DNA of 64,000 nt from NCBI GenBank assembly GCA_037783545.1, contig JBBELK010000630.1:124001-188000 (forward strand), written 5' to 3'. Each line of letters starts with the position of its first letter. Position 1 is the first letter of the stretch. Positions 14,716 to 24,467 of the stretch are shown piece after piece. The stretch is from Henricia sp. BOLD:AAB3569. Its lineage: Eukaryota; Echinodermata; Asteroidea; Spinulosida; Echinasteridae. Below the pieces are notes generated by a model. The model worked only from the letters and a program-made list of their open reading frames with translations. It was not told the DNA's origin and made no database searches. Position numbers and translations under genes: made by a program.

Positions 14716-15600
14716 CATAAGTTACAGCAATTTTTTCTAAAAATTGGCAAAAATTTGACTTTGTTTTAAATGTCTCGGAAATGACTCCCGACGAAATATT
14801 AGATATTTTTTCTCAAAGTTTGAAATTTTCAAAATTTCATGTTTTATTTCCTGGATGAGAAGTCGTGGTCAAATTTAAGGAATATCATCTATGGGTTCTT
14901 AGAAACATTTCCTGCAATTTTGAAGAAAATCTGAATCATGACATTTTTGACCAAAATTAATAAATTTCATAAGGGGTTAGTCCAGCAATTTTTTTTAAAA
15001 ATTGGCAAAAATTTGACGTTTTTTAAAAATGTCTCGGAAATGACTCCTAACGAAAATTTAGGCCATGTGGAACCTATTTCGGCAGTTTTGAAAGCTAATT
15101 TCTGAGAAACATTTGGCCAAAAATTTGATATTTTTCCTCAAAGTTTGAAATTTTCAAAATTTCATGTTTTATTTCCTGGATGAGAAGTCGTGGTCAAATT
15201 TAAGAAATATCATCTATGGGTTCTTAGAAACATTTCCTGCAATTTTGAAGAAAATCTGAATCATGACATTTTTGACCAAAATTAATAAATTTCATAAGGG
15301 GTTAGTCCAGCAATTTTTCTAAAAATTGACAAAAATTTGACTTTTATTTTAAATGTCTCGGAAATGACTCCTAACGAAAATTTCGGCCATGTGGAACCTA
15401 TTTCGGCAGTTTTCAAAGCTAATTTCTGAGAAACATTTGGCCAAAAATTTGATATTTTTCCTCAAAGTTTGAAATTTTCAAAATTTCATGTTTCATTTCC
15501 TGGATGAGAAGTCGTGGTCAAATTTAAGGAATATCATCTATGGGTTCTTAGAAACATTCCTGCAATTTTGAAGAAAATCTGAATCATGACATTTTTGACC
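14716..15600. repeat. Diverged edge monomers of the satellite
   Basis: Three units are recognisable (GGGGTTAGTCCAGCAATTTT, GGATGAGAAGTCGTGGTCAA, TCATCTATGGGTTCTTAG) but far more diverged from the main array than its monomers are from each other. They share edge-specific changes, such as GTCTCGGAAATGACTCC for GTCTTAGAAATGACTCA. This is the pattern expected at a satellite boundary that has escaped homogenisation. Confidence 0.9.
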
Positions 15601-16150
15601 ATTCGTTTTACAAATGTATCTACAAAAGATATAACTAAAATGTAACAATTGCTTTTTCCTTTGCTCACGCACGTAGGCCTACGCGAAAGTGCAATTCCGT
15701 CGTAATCCAGCCAAGTCGATTTCATGATTATGGATGTAGATGCGAAGAGTCTCAAGTTTGGGCGAAGAGTTATGTGTTTGTCATTGTCTGTGGAAATTTG
15801 TGTTTTAGATGGAAAATCAATACAAGTAATTTTGATTAACGATGTATTTCCAACGATGTACAGTCACTTTGCCCAACTTGAGCCCATTCGCCCAAAAGCC
15901 ATTTCGCCCAAGCGGCAAAGGCAGGCAACGGTCCTCCATTTTAATTACGCAAGTAGTCTTTCGTTTTACAAATTTATTGTATCTACAAAAGAAATAACTA
16001 AAATGTAACAATTGGCTTTTTCCTTTGCTCACGCACGTACGCGAAAGTGCATTAGTAATCCAGCCAAGTGTCGATTTCATGATTATGGATGTATATGATG
16101 CAATGGGCGATGTAGATGAGGGCGAAGAGTCTCAATTAAGTTTGGGCGTA
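15601..16150. repeat. Direct duplication of ~170 bp
   Basis: Two direct copies at about 15,601-15,770 and 15,958-16,140 share TCGTTTTACAAAT, ACTAAAATGTAACAATTG, CTTTGCTCACGCACGTA and TTTCATGATTATGGATGTA, with small indels. Unique sequence lies between them. Short open frames across this stretch follow the duplication and have no recognisable product. Confidence 0.85.
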
Positions 16151-16199
16151 ATGACCGATTTTTTAAAATACAATTTAAGCGTGATCGCTATAAACTATA

Positions 16200-16420
16200 G
16201 GGCCGGGTTTCGCTCATTCTGGCCCACCGCCCATAGGCCTACTAGGCGATGGGAAGGGCTAATCTGTTGCGCTATCATTGGCCAAAATTTTACACAACAC
16301 TGGTCACGTCTTTTTTTGTAAACTGACGTAAAAATAATTTCCGTCAGAAATCTGAAAAGGCACATGAGCCCGTACCAGCGCCCAGTATGGGCGGTGGGAA
16401 TGAGCGAACGCTGCCGGGCC
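16200..16420. mobile_element. Foldback element, GGGCCGGG ends
   Basis: Inverted terminal arms of about 35 bp: GGCCGGGTTTCGCTCATTC plus CCCACCGCCCATA on the left, and the reverse complement of ATGGGCGGTGGGAATGAGCG plus CCGGGCC on the right. Length is about 221 bp with no coding capacity. This is a MITE-like element of unassigned superfamily; no target duplication is clear. Confidence 0.7.
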
Positions 16421-16553
16421 AGGGCGGCACAGTTAGGACGCCATCTATTGGTCCAACTTTGAACATGGCAATACCAGTACCAAGCAGAAGACAAGGATAG
16501 ATTTATATTGCATTCGTTTTCCGCCTATGAATTATAAATATTAATCTTCTTTT

Positions 16554-16811
16554 TCAATTAATTTTGAATGATTTATAGTTAATAAACATAGAATGAACTA
16601 TTGATTTAACCGAATTCGGAAAAGGCATAGCGTTTGCACAGTCTTGGTATACTCCGCTCAAGACGCTCAACTGCAGTTTTTTGCCGCTGGCCGTGCAGGC
16701 AAGAACCACCGTGAAGCTGGTTTTCTTATTTATAAACTCTTTTTGCAAAAATGGAGAGGCCCCATGAACCGTCCAATTATTGTTGCAGCTTCGGTCTAAA
16801 CCCCCGTCCAT
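16554..16811 (-). pseudogene. DDE transposase fragment (Tigger/pogo-like)
   Basis: An 85-codon open frame on the minus strand contains NNNWTVHGASPFLQKEF followed by KTSFTVVLACTASGKKL. The second stretch resembles the segment just after the first catalytic Asp in DDE_1 transposases of the Tigger/pogo/jerky group (typical pattern: trFTVVLAC.ADGtKLPP). Downstream the frame loses the expected PPLVIFKG continuation and runs into unrelated sequence. No other transposase blocks or terminal repeats were found nearby, so this is a decayed fragment, not a working gene. Assignment rests on motif similarity recalled by eye; other DDE families remain possible. Confidence 0.45.
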
Positions 16812-17180
16812 CTGGTCCAGTAGGTCTACAATGTCTAATTCTTTGTCACTGTCCTTTGCGTTTTTAGTTTAATCGTGATGGACCCAAACGCATGACAAAT
16901 GCAATGTAGTGGCAGTACAATACGGAAGCAATCAAACATAAAACGTTTGGCATATTTTATTTTGGCCGGCGAGATCAAAATCGCGAAGTCACCATGTGCA
17001 TTGAAAATAGCCAAAAGCGGTGCGCGTATAAATGGAGAGACTCGGTCGGCTATTATCGTTCATAGCATTAGACTGGTTCCCGTCCACATATTCCACACAT
17101 GAGAAGCGAACTAATCTATAGGGATCGGGAACCAATCTAACATAGCATATGCGTCGGGCCCGGGCGAAAGTAGCCTTTTG
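16812..17180. other. No gene recognised
   Basis: Mixed-composition sequence without a long open frame, tandem repeat or inverted repeat that I can support. A 67-codon open frame (16,899-17,102, +) has no recognisable motif. Confidence 0.5.
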
Positions 17181-17184
17181 TTAA

Positions 17185-17377
17185 GCCCGCCGCACACCTT
17201 TGCGATTTACCGGATAATCGGATAATCGGACCACATACCGGAAAGGTGTGCGCTGAAACAATTCGGGCCGGTCTGACCGTACGCTATAGACCGGAGCAAA
17301 TCAAACTTGTTTGATTTTTCCGGATCCGATGGTCCGGTGTCCGATGGGCCGGTAAATCGCAAAGGTGTGCGGCGGGC
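17185..17377. mobile_element. TTAA-flanked foldback element, copy 1
   Basis: A 193-bp element with about 29-bp perfect inverted ends (GCCCGCCGCACACCTTTGCG and the reverse complement of CGCAAAGGTGTGCGGCGGGC) is flanked by TTAA at 17,181-17,184 and 17,378-17,381. A TTAA target site is the hallmark of piggyBac-type transposition, so a piggyBac-mobilised MITE is the likeliest reading. It has an inner direct duplication, GGATAATCGGATAATCGG. Confidence 0.8.
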
Positions 17378-17381
17378 TTAA

Positions 17382-17568
17382 AAGCCCGCCGCACACCTTT
17401 GCGATTTACCGGATAATCGGACCACTTACCGGAAAGGTGTGCGCTGAAACAATTCGGGCCGGTTTGACCGCACACCATAGACCGGAGCAAATCAAACTTG
17501 TTTGATTTTTCCGGATCCGATGGTCCGGTGTCCGATGGGCCGGTAAATCGCAAAGGTGTGCGGCGGGC
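17382..17568. mobile_element. TTAA-flanked foldback element, copy 2
   Basis: A second, nearly identical copy in the same orientation follows immediately, with only AA between its GCCCGCC end and the TTAA that closes copy 1. It ends at TTAA 17,569-17,572. Differences from copy 1 include loss of the GGATAATC duplication and CACACCATAG for TACGCTATAG. Confidence 0.8.
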
Positions 17569-17570
17569 TT

Positions 17571-17672
17571 AAGGCTGTGCTTTACAAGCGACAGTATAGC
17601 GCCCTCAAAGTGCTCGCGCCATCGATGCGCCGGTATAGCGCCCTCTTCCTGGTGAGCTGTAAGCACAGCCTT
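17571..17672. mobile_element. Short hairpin element AAGGCTGTGCTT
   Basis: Inverted ends AAGGCTGTGCTTTACA and TGTAAGCACAGCCTT (one base missing in one arm) enclose about 70 bp containing two copies of TATAGCGCCCTC. The element abuts the TTAA at the end of the preceding element. It is a small foldback element or hairpin. Confidence 0.65.
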
Positions 17673-18532
17673 TTCGCATTTATCTGAATTGTTAACTTTT
17701 TCTTTATATTTCGGGTGATTTCACCCGAAAAAAATATGATCGCTGATTGGCTACCGGTGATGTCATCATTGTCTCAAAATATTAAGTCGATAACAAAAGT
17801 ATGCCTCATCGATACGCAATACGGTCGAGGTGGTATTAAACGGTCGAGTTGACGGTAGGACAGAAATTTGATTTTTAAAATTGCCATATCCGTATAAATG
17901 TGCCTAAACCTAGAGCTGAGAGGTGGACGCCAAGTCGGCAAATTCTGCAAAGGGGAAAAATCTTCAGGGATTCCGTTCATGGCGAGGGAGTCCGTGTAAA
18001 GTCCCCGTACGTGTAGCACAACCGCGCCGTGGCTATACGGCGCGTGTTGCATTGCGAGCTATGCGGGGAGCGCGTACTCGGACTTTCTATTACAAAGGGA
18101 ATCCCCGATGATTTCTCACATTTGCACCATTTCTGTTTCGGGACATGTTTGTCAGTATGTTTGATATGTATCAAAGAAAACGTGGCGAGAGGTTAATTCT
18201 TGAACTCTTTTTAGTTTTCGTGAAAGTTAGTAAAAATGGTAGAAGTACTGCCATACTTTGGATGTTTACAATAGTAAACAATTTTAATCAGTATATTTAC
18301 TGCATGAATTGCATGTACCGGTATATTTCCTTTTTTTTGAGTCAACAGAGTCATATTCACTGGCACAAAGCGTATCTGAGCTCTGAGATTTGTATCGGGT
18401 ATTGAGGTAAGCCGTTTACAATAGTGGTTGCCATGGAAACGTGAGTCATTACTTGTTTGCAGAATTGACTGTAATGGGGACTAATCATACATTTTCAGTT
18501 CTGTGAACTAATGGAAAAGTAGTGTGTTCAGT
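17673..18532. other. Non-coding; imperfect foldback near 17.96-18.12 kb
   Basis: No credible gene. Arms near 17,955-18,010 (AAAAATCTTCAGGGATTCC, GAGTCCG) and 18,080-18,118 (CGGACTTTC, GGGAATCCCCGATGATTTC) are imperfect inverted repeats around a GC-rich centre, so an old MITE-like element is possible. The rest is unremarkable AT-rich DNA. Confidence 0.45.
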
Positions 18533-18672
18533 TAAAATTTAAATGAAACTGATTAAATTTAATGAGTTAATTTTGTATACCAATTTTCTAGTAAAGTATT
18601 TACATGTACTTCACTAGAAAATTGGTAAACACTTATTTATTTCAATAACTCATTAAATAAAACCATTTCATT
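18533..18672. mobile_element. AT-rich foldback element
   Basis: Long imperfect inverted arms. ACCAATTTTCTAGTAAAG on the left faces CTTCACTAGAAAATTGGT on the right around a short centre, and outward of these lie TTTAATGAGTTA and TAACTCATTAAA. About 140 bp in total, non-coding. Confidence 0.7.
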
Positions 18673-20106
18673 CAAATTAAACAAAGTTGTAAACTAATTT
18701 AAACTGCTATCTCTTGGGATACTAAAATCACAGAAGAGTTGTTTTTAATTTCTTACAGTCTAACATCTCGGACTCCTTCCATTTTCAAGATGACTTCAGG
18801 GTGGAATAGCTGATCTTGGAAAAGAATGGTTGCCATGAAAACGGACATAAAGTTTGTGTTTCAAAACAGCCCGTTTACTATATTTCGTGGCATAAAAAGG
18901 CTGGGATATTGCTATTTTCTATATTTTACAGTACATTGTCTATTTCTGGTTGATATTTAGATGTCACAACTAAACTGTCTGGAAGATCAGTATTGTATTT
19001 TTGAAGTTGTCATGGAAACTGAAAAATATAGTAATTACGCAATTGCTAGTAGTAGTACATGTAACATGCGTTTTTAATTTTATACACATTACATGTAGTA
19101 TACGAGAAAAAAACTTCTTGTCAAGACTGTCTTGACCAAAATGAATGTAGGCCTAGTTTATTTGATTTTTTGGTTTATACAATCCATATCTGACCACCAA
19201 AAGTTTATCTTGCTAAACCATGTAAAATTGCAAGTTGGATGACAAACAAAAATGCAAATTAGTGGGAGAACTGTAAGTTTTTGAAAATAAAAAATTGACT
19301 TGTCCGACAGGTTTTGTACATAGATAATTTTTTTCAATATTCTTGATTTTAAAAAATGCAATTCATACTCATCATTTTACAAGTTTGCATGAAAGCTATA
19401 TTAACTGGCAAACCAAAAGAAAACATCGACATTTTAAAAAAAGAAGCCGTTTTCTCAACTGAAATGCTTAAAAACTGCATGCCGCGCCACCGTATGACCA
19501 AATGCCGTGCGCGGACGGCCAACAGCCCATGTAGAGCTAGCTAGACACGCACTGAAATAGCGGCGAGTCACGTCGACAGTAGGGCCTACTAACACTACAG
19601 TAGCCGACCGCATGACGGTGGGCTATATGTACGGTCATATCCCGCTCAAATGCGCTATCACTATACCAGTCTGTGTTTCAAATCCAACATTCCAAGGGTA
19701 TTTATACCCTGAAATTTCTAAAAATGGACGCTAGTTTCTTGTATATGCGATAGAAACCGTGGAAATGGCAGCGGGGAAAATGCAATATTTTTCGTGATTT
19801 TTCTCGAACACGAAACATTTGCGATGGAAATGTATGTAAATATTCATATTCTAAAATCATCCAAGCCATCGATTCCAATAATTATTTTCGTTAAATTCCA
19901 GTTGTGACCTAAAGTAAAAAAATACCGAGTTGAACGCACGGTCGAGTTGGTACAACGGTGGAGTTGGTTCGAGTTGACTTGCGCCAATGTGGCGATAATC
20001 GATACCATCGATAAGGTACAATACGAGAGGGCGGTGCTACCTCCGGATTTCTATGGCGACACGCTTGATTGACATAAAAACTTTGCACAAGCATTATGCG
20101 ATATGC
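18673..20106. other. No gene recognised
   Basis: AT-rich DNA with only short random open frames. A GC-richer patch around 19,480-19,680 has no splice-flanked open frame that I can support. Confidence 0.5.
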
Positions 20107-20264
20107 GCAAAGACGGGGTTTCGGAAAAAAATACACCAGCCACTAGACTTGACCAAGTCCGACTTCGAATAATTTGAAATGTTGGCGCAAGAGGGCGCGC
20201 TACTAAGGAAAGGCGCAAAAGGCACAAAGCCGTTTTACAGAAACAAACAAAACCCCGTCTTTGC
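20107..20264. mobile_element. Foldback element GCAAAGACGGGGTTT
   Basis: Inverted ends GCAAAGACGGGGTTT and its reverse complement AAACCCCGTCTTTGC (allowing one inserted A) bound about 158 bp of non-coding DNA. Confidence 0.65.
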
Positions 20265-20303
20265 CAAAGACTAGGGCGAAAGCAGTGTACAATTTGTACA
20301 CGT

Positions 20304-20433
20304 GGGCTGCGTTCCACTCATGCAAACGTTGGCAACGTTCGCCTCTGGTTACAGTGCTCTTTGATCTTGTGCATGCGTACGTACGTACAAGCTGGGTATG
20401 GCGAACGTTGCAAACGTATTTGGAACGAAGCCC
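20304..20433. mobile_element. Foldback element GGGCTGCGTTCCA
   Basis: Ends GGGCTGCGTTCCACTCATGC and the reverse complement of TTTGGAACGAAGCCC are followed inward by CAAACGTTGGCAACGTTCGCC facing GGCGAACGTTGCAAACG. The centre has the alternating run GCATGCGTACGTACGTAC. About 130 bp; MITE-like. Confidence 0.7.
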
Positions 20434-20835
20434 TGCTTTCACTTACCGTGTTTGTGCATGGCATACCGCGGCCTGGTGCACTGCCGTGCGGCCGCCGTCG
20501 GAGAATCCAGCTAATATCTTGATGGCTTGCGGCCTTCGTCATCGATGTCTTCTACTCTCCTTTATTTTTTGGAGATTTCTTATTATGCACATTCCAAGGC
20601 ATTTTAAAAATATGTCAAGTTACATGTACTTTATCTAATTAGATACTTTGAGTGCATTGCACCTTGCTATAACTTATTATAAACATGTAACGCCTTTCCG
20701 ATAAAGCCACTTCTTGATTTCAATAAAGTTTTCTCTTGAGTGACATGTGGCGTCATCAAAACAACCTGGACCACAAAGCTATAGCTCTCTTTGAGCTAGC
20801 GACATGCCGCGCCGACAGAGAGTGTTAAGGCGGAT

Positions 20836-21129
20836 ACACTATCGCGGAAAAATCACACTTTCGCGCTGCGCTCACCGCATGAGCTCCCAATCGCCGATTA
20901 TTCCAAAATAGAAAATTTCACTCTGGTAACTTGGGGCTTCTCTGATACCTCATTGGCTGCGCGTTGGAAAGGTTAGCGCACCGCGGTCAAAGTTCAACAA
21001 ATTTGAACTTTGACCCAGCTCAAAAGTTTTGCGCGTCGCGATAGGCCGCGCACAAGCGGCAAACCAGTTTGTGTACAAACCAGTTTGTGTACAAACCAAT
21101 GGAACAGTGTGATTTTTCCGCGATAGTGT
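20836..21129. mobile_element. Foldback element ACACTATCGCGGAAAAATCA
   Basis: Terminal inverted repeats of about 24 bp (ACACTATCGCGGAAAAATCA and TGATTTTTCCGCGATAGTGT) enclose about 290 bp. Inside is a tandem duplication of AACCAGTTTGTGTAC near 21,063-21,095. No coding capacity. Confidence 0.8.
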
Positions 21130-21209
21130 GAACTCCCCTTCACTACTGCAGTGCGTGGGCGCGCGCGCGTGGCCCGCGGTTGTGATCGATCTGTGGCCGA
21201 CAAAATGGT

Positions 21210-21310
21210 GCGGCTAATAAGCCGGGCGGCTTATACGTCGACGGTAAATCTTGTTCCTGGAATTTTCGGGCGTCGCGGCTTATACCCCGGGCGGCTTATA
21301 TTCCGAAAAT
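21210..21310. repeat. GCGGCTTAT repeat cluster
   Basis: GCGGCTAATAAGCCGGGCGGC and, about 55 bp on, CGCGGCTTATACCCCGGGCG are diverged copies of one motif. It may be a fragment of another MITE. Confidence 0.4.
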
Positions 21311-21344
21311 TACTGGTAATTTGAAAAATTGTATACTTCATTCT

Positions 21345-21572
21345 CAAATTTCATAAGGGGTTAGTCCAGCAATTTCTCAAAATTGGCATTTTTGAAAAGT
21401 CTTAGAAACAGAGATGTGATTGGATGTTTGAAAAAAACCTGAAATTGCGAGCGCGCAGCGTGAAGCTTACGGCGTGGGATTCACGATTCACTAGGGTCAT
21501 GTTTTTTGGCAGAAAAAAACCTCAAAAATCACATCCCTGTAGAAAGGACTCCTAACGAATATTTAGCCCGTT
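21345..21572. repeat. Stray satellite monomer fragment (split)
   Basis: TTCATAAGGGGTTAGTCCAGC and GTCTTAGAAA on the left, and TAGAAAGGACTCCTAACGAA plus TATTTAGCCCG on the right, match consecutive parts of the diverged edge-type satellite at 14.7-15.6 kb. The fragment is a single partial monomer about 6 kb from the array, split by a 131-bp insertion. Confidence 0.8.
21409..21539. mobile_element. 131-bp MITE inside the stray satellite monomer
   Basis: Ends CAGAGATGTGATT and AATCACATCCCTG form 13-bp inverted repeats with one mismatch. TAGAAA lies on both sides (left and right satellite halves), consistent with a 6-bp target duplication. The CAGNG start is hAT-like, but hAT duplications are normally 8 bp, so the superfamily stays open. 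Confidence 0.75.
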
Positions 21573-21649
21573 TAAAATCTAATGACCCCATTCTCACTAG
21601 TAGAAGAATCGCTTCGTTCGACGAAGATTCGACGATGATTAGAATCTCT

Positions 21650-22046
21650 TCGTTAGGTTACCATAGCACAGGAGCGCTTTTTTACCATAGCACTTTTACA
21701 AAAAAGTGCTTTAAAAAAGCGCTAGGGTTACCGTACCGTTTTTTGTAAAAGCACTACGGTAACCCAAGCACTTTTAAAAAATAAACGCTAGGTTACCGTA
21801 GGGCTTTTTGTAAAAGCTACCGCTCTTTTTTTTAAAATGCTAGGTTACCGCAGCGGTTTTTGTAAAAATGCTACTGTAACCCTAGCGGCTTTTGTAAAAG
21901 CGATACGGTAACCCTGGCGCTTTATTTTTAAACGCTACTGTAACGCTAGCGGTTTTTGTAAAAGCACTACGGTAACCCTAGCACTTTTTGTAAAAGCGCT
22001 ACGGTAACCCTGGCGCTTTATTTTTAAACGCTACTGTAACCCTAGT
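21650..22046. repeat. Degenerate minisatellite with inverted units
   Basis: Roughly nine to ten irregular units of about 40-45 bp alternate GCTACGGTAACCCTAGCGC with TTTTTGTAAAAGC. Units occur in both orientations of the GGTTACCGTAG word, giving many small hairpins. An 80-codon frame (21,506-21,748) spans it by chance. Confidence 0.75.
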
Positions 22047-22263
22047 CTTGTCAAGAGGTGTTATTTAAAACAAAATAGCTTTTCTTTTTAAAATAAGTAT
22101 ATATCGTTGGTGACACCACTAACTGACACGCAGTGGCACTTCAGTGCTTATCTCGGGTTCAAAATGACGTGTTTTCACGAACTTACATACGTACACCCGT
22201 CGTAAATTACCAAATTAGGGAGCGTTTCTGTTAATTTCTTTTTTACTATATTCCACAAGTATA

Positions 22264-22571
22264 CAGGGTGGATAAAGAAAAAACGAAACCGAGATATTAT
22301 TGCTAATTGTGACTGAAGTAGGGCACGTGTGCAATTGTGACTGAAACAGGCTATGCCATGCATTAAAGAAAGTGGCGCAAATCCATAACTAGACCCTTGC
22401 ATAACATTGATCACTGCTCAGTTAACCTGGAAACATAATGACATGATCAGGGTGTCATTTTAAAGAGGAGATTCAACCCTAACAGATGATATCTCCCGTT
22501 CATTCATACGTGCCTTACTTCAGTTACAATTAGCAATAATATCTCGGTTTCGTTTTTTTTGATCCACCCTG
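22264..22571. mobile_element. Mariner-like MITE, TA-flanked
   Basis: Inverted arms of about 60 bp: CAGGGTGGATAAAGAAAAAA and GAAACCGAGATATTATTGCT on the left face AGCAATAATATCTCGGTTTC and GATCCACCCTG on the right. The element is flanked by TA (TATA on both sides). CAGGGTG termini with a TA target site are typical of mariner/Tc1-type MITEs. 308 bp, no transposase. Confidence 0.8.
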
Positions 22572-22599
22572 TATAGATGATATCATTCGTGTCAAGCAT

Positions 22600-22800
22600 T
22601 TCAAAAGCTCTTTTTCGAATACCGGTAAATTTACTTGGGTGTCAGTTCGTGGAAACCGAAATTCATGCCCTATGAGTCCAGTGTACGGAGTGCGTGAGCA
22701 CACTCGGATATCAGTTCGTGAAAACTTGTACCCGACTCTGCGGTTTTCACGAACTGTAACATAAGTGCACTTGGGTGTCACTTTGTAATGATGTCAGCGA
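22600..22800. repeat. TCAGTTCGTG repeats, direct and inverted
   Basis: GGGTGTCAGTTCGTGGAAACC, GATATCAGTTCGTGAAAAC and, inverted, GGTTTTCACGAACTG recur here, with a related GTTTTCACGAACTTA at 22,171. This looks like remains of an element into which the mariner-like MITE inserted. Confidence 0.5.
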
Positions 22801-23118
22801 CGATATTTTCCCACTTACAACTTCGGTTATGACCACTTTGTCTTGTAATATTTGCATCAAAATATATCACAATGGCATGAATTCCGTTCACTAGTCGCCA
22901 CTGAGACGTCATGTGTTACATGTAAGTCTATGGGACATGGCAGAAAAAGTTTAAGTATTTTTAAGGAAATTGTTTGAAAGATTCTCACTTCTAAATTCAC
23001 TTCCCTTCAAAATATAAACGCTTTTTTGTGGTTACTGAGTAGGAAAATAAGTGGCGACCAGCAAATTCTTTCTATTAATAAATACATTATCAGATTCTGT
23101 TAACATAAAAAAAAATTT

Positions 23119-23283
23119 CTAAACCGCGGGCTCCCAAAATCCATCCTGCTTCATCTTGTACACGTGACTCAGCCCGTTGGGAAAGACAGTTTGCGATGAC
23201 GGGTTAGCCAAGAGAAAACTTAGAGCTGATCGGACTTGCTGGCTGAAGTGAGGTGGTTCCACTGCTGGTGACGTCGATAGGAA
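23119..23283 (-). CDS. Unidentified gene, terminal exon
   Basis: Terminal coding exon of 55 codons including the stop (TAG at 23,119-23,121). On the minus strand it follows a T-rich tract and TTTCCAG acceptor at 23,284, in phase 0. The translation begins FLSTSPAVEPPHFSQQ and ends YKMKQDGFWEPAV. It joins in phase 0 to the exon at 23,683-23,802. The reading frame, acceptor and codon content look like a real conserved gene, but I do not recognise the family. The ancestral protein is longer than the roughly 128 residues recovered here; upstream exons were not found. Confidence 0.72.
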   Translation of the reverse strand, partial: FLSTSPAVEPPHFSQQVRSALSFLLANPSSQTVFPNGLSHVYKMKQDGFWEPAV

Positions 23284-23329
23284 CTGGAAATAATAATAAT
23301 AATAACGGTAAGCAAATGTCGAAGTGTGG

Positions 23330-23560
23330 TTGTCGGGGTCCGTCTAAAGTTGTCAAAATTTTCACAGTTCTACAGAGCGTATTTTTCAAGACCCCCTCCC
23401 TCCCTCCGAAATATTATCATGTTTTTGTCAGTACCATGAGATGTCAACATTTTACAGTGTACGTAAAGTCTTACGCGGCCCTCGACCAACCTCCCCATGC
23501 TCTGTAGTCTCGTGAAAATGTTGACAACTTTGGATGGCCCTAAAACTCTAATTTTTTGGT
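23330..23560. mobile_element. Intronic foldback element
   Basis: Imperfect arms GTCTAAAGTTGTCAAAATTT with CTACAGAGCG on the left face GCTCTGTAG and AAAATGTTGACAACTTTGGA on the right. It lies in the intron between the last two exons of the minus-strand gene. Confidence 0.6.
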
Positions 23561-23682
23561 AATTTTGTAAAACAAAGTTGACGCTCAAATCGGCCTAAAA
23601 TTTGACAGTGCATCTTTAAGGTATTTATGAATTAAAAATACAATGCATTTTATTTTTGGGGGACAGACAGTCGTTGATCTAC

Positions 23683-23802
23683 CTGTCTCAGCATCCAGTC
23701 ACTTCGTTGTAAGAAGAGAGCCGCATCAGGAAAATCGTCGTGAGAATAATGGTACGGTCCAATCCTCAACCGATGGTCAGTGTGATTGTAGATATTCTTG
23801 AT
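23683..23802 (-). CDS. Unidentified gene, penultimate exon
   Basis: A 120-bp internal exon encoding exactly 40 residues, starting IKNIYNHTDHRLRIGPYHY and ending LFLQRSDWMLRQ. It is bounded on the minus strand by a TATATTTTCCAG acceptor and a CAG/GTAGAT donor, both phase 0, matching the exons on either side. The charged, aromatic-rich composition and lack of stops support coding. No motif I recognise; function unknown. A 565-bp intron separates it from the exon at 24,367. Confidence 0.75.
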
Positions 23803-24366
23803 CTGGAAAATATAACAAAGTGAGAGACTAAAACTATTTTTAATAAATATAATATTTAGTATGTTGGCTGATCATCATATAAATTAAATAACCAACAATG
23901 AGGGATGAGAGAAAAATCATTGTCCTTATCAGGGGCGGATCCAGGGGGGGGCGTGGGGGTGCGCCACGGAGCAAGGTTTGCTACACTGACAGGCCGTCCA
24001 CAGCCGTCAAGTTTAAGTTCAAAACATGGTGTGTACAATTAAATGAATGGTGGGCAATAGTCGTGTTCACACGTCAAGCGTGGAAGACAGCCGTAAAACT
24101 GACGTTTTAACTCGTCAACCGCCTCTGTTAATATACATTGTAAGAAAGTGTTTACACATTCTCCGGCGTCATTAAGTGGTTAACAGCACAGCAAGTTAGT
24201 TTTTTAAATACTAGTAATTGAAGCAAATGGTCAGAGGTAGTAAAAACTGGCATATGTCATACACAAATCAGCTTATTATGCCAGTAAAATTGGATCCAAC
24301 AGTTTATTGTATTAACTTTATCATGTTTTTACAGTGCACCAATAAATAAAATTTGTTTCAACTTAC

Positions 24367-24467
24367 GTCTTTATCACCGATAAAATGCCTCAGACTCCTC
24401 ACAGCCTTGTCTGGACCTTTGTAGTCAAACGTTGCTGGAAATATTTCTCCTGTCTTAACTGAGACCC
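24367..24467 (-). CDS. Unidentified gene, third-last exon
   Basis: A 101-bp exon with a TTTTTTAACAG acceptor and a perfect GAC/GTAAGT donor. It enters with two bases of a split codon and reads VSVKTGEIFPATFDYKGPDK then AVRSLRHFIGDKD, ending in phase 0 so that it joins the exon at 23,802 cleanly. The three exons together give one continuous minus-strand C-terminus ending at 23,119. The 5' part of the gene must lie to the right of 24,467; I could not identify it among the repeats between 24.5 and 28.9 kb, so the locus may also be an eroded gene. Confidence 0.72.

Noticed and set aside
1..15600. CRISPR-like reading of the regular repeat
   Set aside because: The whole 309-bp unit is conserved with no unique spacers; it is a eukaryotic satellite.
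15724..16494. Open frames of 87-99 codons around the 15.6-16.5 kb duplication
   Set aside because: Overlapping on both strands, no splice or domain support, and explained by the direct duplication and the foldback element.
20261..20638. 125-codon frame on +
   Set aside because: It crosses the foldback element at 20,304-20,433 and unrelated flanks; no motif.
23931..23946. CAGGGGCGGATCCAGG as a complete transposon end
   Set aside because: No inverted partner was found in the window, so no element could be delimited.
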